A DNA stretch of 64,000 bases from NCBI GenBank assembly GCA_035041965.1, contig JAPYMA010000378.1, positions 280,961 to 344,960 of the forward strand, read 5' to 3'. Position 1 is the first letter of the stretch. Each line of letters opens with the position of its first letter. The notes below the pieces were generated by a model that saw nothing but the letters and a program-made list of their open reading frames with translations, was not told the origin of the DNA and made no database searches. A program made the translations under genes and the position numbers. The stretch is from Anisakis pegreffii (Eukaryota > Nematoda > Chromadorea > Rhabditida > Anisakidae). Of the stretch, positions 62,476 to 64,000 are shown one piece after another.

Positions 62476-63131
62476 CAGAGCATTATAAACAACAAACACT
62501 ATCACTGATTTCCTTGTTCACCTTTTCAACTCATTTCAGTTTTGAATTTTGAAATAAATTTTTATGTGTAGAGATGAAAGAAATTCTTCCAGAGAATGTT
62601 TGTTTCCTTCGATCAAACTTCACTGATTGATGTGGTTATGCTAGAACATTTGAGTAAATTCTTTCACAAGATTATTGATTATGATCTTTTACCAAATTAA
62701 GCAATTTCTCAGATATGTTTGAATGCTTGATGCGTTGAGATAATACCGTCGAGTGACAAATTGTTTCATGAGGTTTGCCTACTTTGAACTTTAAAACAGA
62801 TGAAATTCAGTGATGTGCCAAATGAGATTCATTTATCGATTCTTTTCTAGTTTTTATCACTCATTATCGGATTTGGTTTCCTGTATTGATGAGTCTGGCA
62901 TGAACTAATTTGCTCAATCAGACTCAAATCCTGCAAGCATAAACTTTTATTGAAGGCGTAAAATGTGAACAATTTTTGTGATAGAGTTTAGAGTAGACCA
63001 ACATTTGAAAGTAGGGTGTTCATGTGGAAACACAGTTGCATCCTTTAGTTGTTTCTTAAGGGAATTCCTCACAAACAGTCTTTGGCAGTTTTGAGAATTA
63101 AGTACGATAACTTGCACTTGATGAGCTGTTA
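62476..63131. other. Non-coding spacer
   Basis: A+T-rich sequence; nothing seen. Confidence 0.5.
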
Positions 63132-63305
<174 letters not shown>

Positions 63306-63419
63306 AAATGATAATAGTATTAGCAAATGATAATAATTAAAGTAATATTAGTTAATAATAAATAATAATAAATGATAACAGCAATAATGTAACAATGGCA
63401 ATTTATCTCACTGCAGTCT

Positions 63420-63600
63420 TCACAAAGAACAGTTTGAGGAACAGACGAAATCTGTTGAAAACTGTTCTATTCAATTCTTTCGGCCTCCGAAACGTTTCTA
63501 TTCTATTCTGTGCGTTCCTCGTTTGCGAACTGTTCTATTCTATTCCTTGGAATAGAACAGGAATAGAATAGTTTAACTGGAATAGAGACATCATTATAGT
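63420..63600. repeat. CTATT-rich short inverted and direct repeats
   Basis: GTTCTATTC or close variants recur (about 63462, 63495, 63530), and CTGTTCTATTC at about 63529 pairs with GAATAGAACAG at about 63550. Probably a small element remnant; no defined ends. Confidence 0.55.
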
Positions 63601-64000
63601 TACAGATCAGTATATATAAAGTGAAATTCCTTAGCACGATTCATTTAAAATTGCAGAAAAGGTTGTATAATTCGAATGACGGTAATGGAAACCTGTACTT
63701 GTCACATGCCCTGGGATTTCAACAATTGCAAACTAGAAATATGATGAAAAACTGTAGAAACGTCAACTTTCCGGAAAACTGATTTCACGCTTGTATTTTT
63801 TATCTTAGAGCGAATAACAACTGAAAAATCAGTTGCTACTTTGACGGCCTAAGCCATTTCCAACTACAAAAGGTATTCGTGGTAAGTTTCTTGATCATGG
63901 TACCTTCCTTAATTAGAGCAACTGAACAGCTTTTTCATGTATCAATTGATCTGTTGGAATGTCATTTTGCTCTTGATTAATTCCGTTCATTTATTCACTG
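63601..64000. other. Non-coding window end
   Basis: No supported feature. Confidence 0.5.

Overview
The window is A+T-rich eukaryotic nuclear DNA. Five protein-coding genes have recognisable orthologues, and all are split by GT-AG introns whose acceptors are mostly TTTCAG or TTNCAG. Protein similarity (especially ribosomal protein eL30), the acceptor style, very short first exons and possible leader acceptors just before some start codons suggest a nematode. Several introns exceed 1 kb, the longest about 4.2 kb, so it is less compact than Caenorhabditis; a parasitic, possibly ascaridoid or spirurid, worm is a guess. No tRNA, rRNA, CRISPR or bacterial-type feature was seen.

Layout. Two genes lie on the minus strand at the left: uridine-cytidine kinase (246-2402, 5 exons, 256 aa) and ribosomal protein eL30 (3161-3912, 3 exons, 112 aa). 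A gap of about 7.4 kb (3913-11348) holds a small TA-flanked inverted-repeat element and, at its right end, the presumed 5' region of the next gene. Three plus-strand genes follow: a Pins/LGN/AGS3-type TPR plus GoLoco protein (11349-22259, 13 exons, 885 aa), a USP16/45-type ubiquitin hydrolase (26133-33617, 14 exons, 785 aa) and a very-long-chain acyl-CoA synthetase / fatty acid transport protein of the SLC27 family (40627-54117, 15 exons, 684 aa). All exon joins were chosen by eye so that phase and family alignment agree; each model reads through without a stop. The last 9.9 kb has no gene I can support.

Repeats. The gap 33618-40626 contains a decayed minus-strand non-LTR (RTE-like) retrotransposon. 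Introns and gaps carry several unclassified inverted-repeat elements (4879-5021, 48609-48890 with a related copy at 53701-53920, 49401-49560, 54358-55549, 62295-62475), a near-perfect 82-bp palindrome (19685-19766), diverged direct duplications (22628/23401 and 24575/25371) and a long AAT microsatellite (63132-63305).

The genes serve unrelated housekeeping roles (nucleotide salvage, translation, spindle orientation/G-protein signalling, deubiquitination, lipid activation) and show no operon-like clustering. I found no convincing new biological system. The points most worth checking are a probable GC-AG intron in the kinase, a 245-aa linker exon inserted between GoLoco motifs 1 and 2, the large palindrome, and two unassigned minus-strand exon-like stretches nested in introns.
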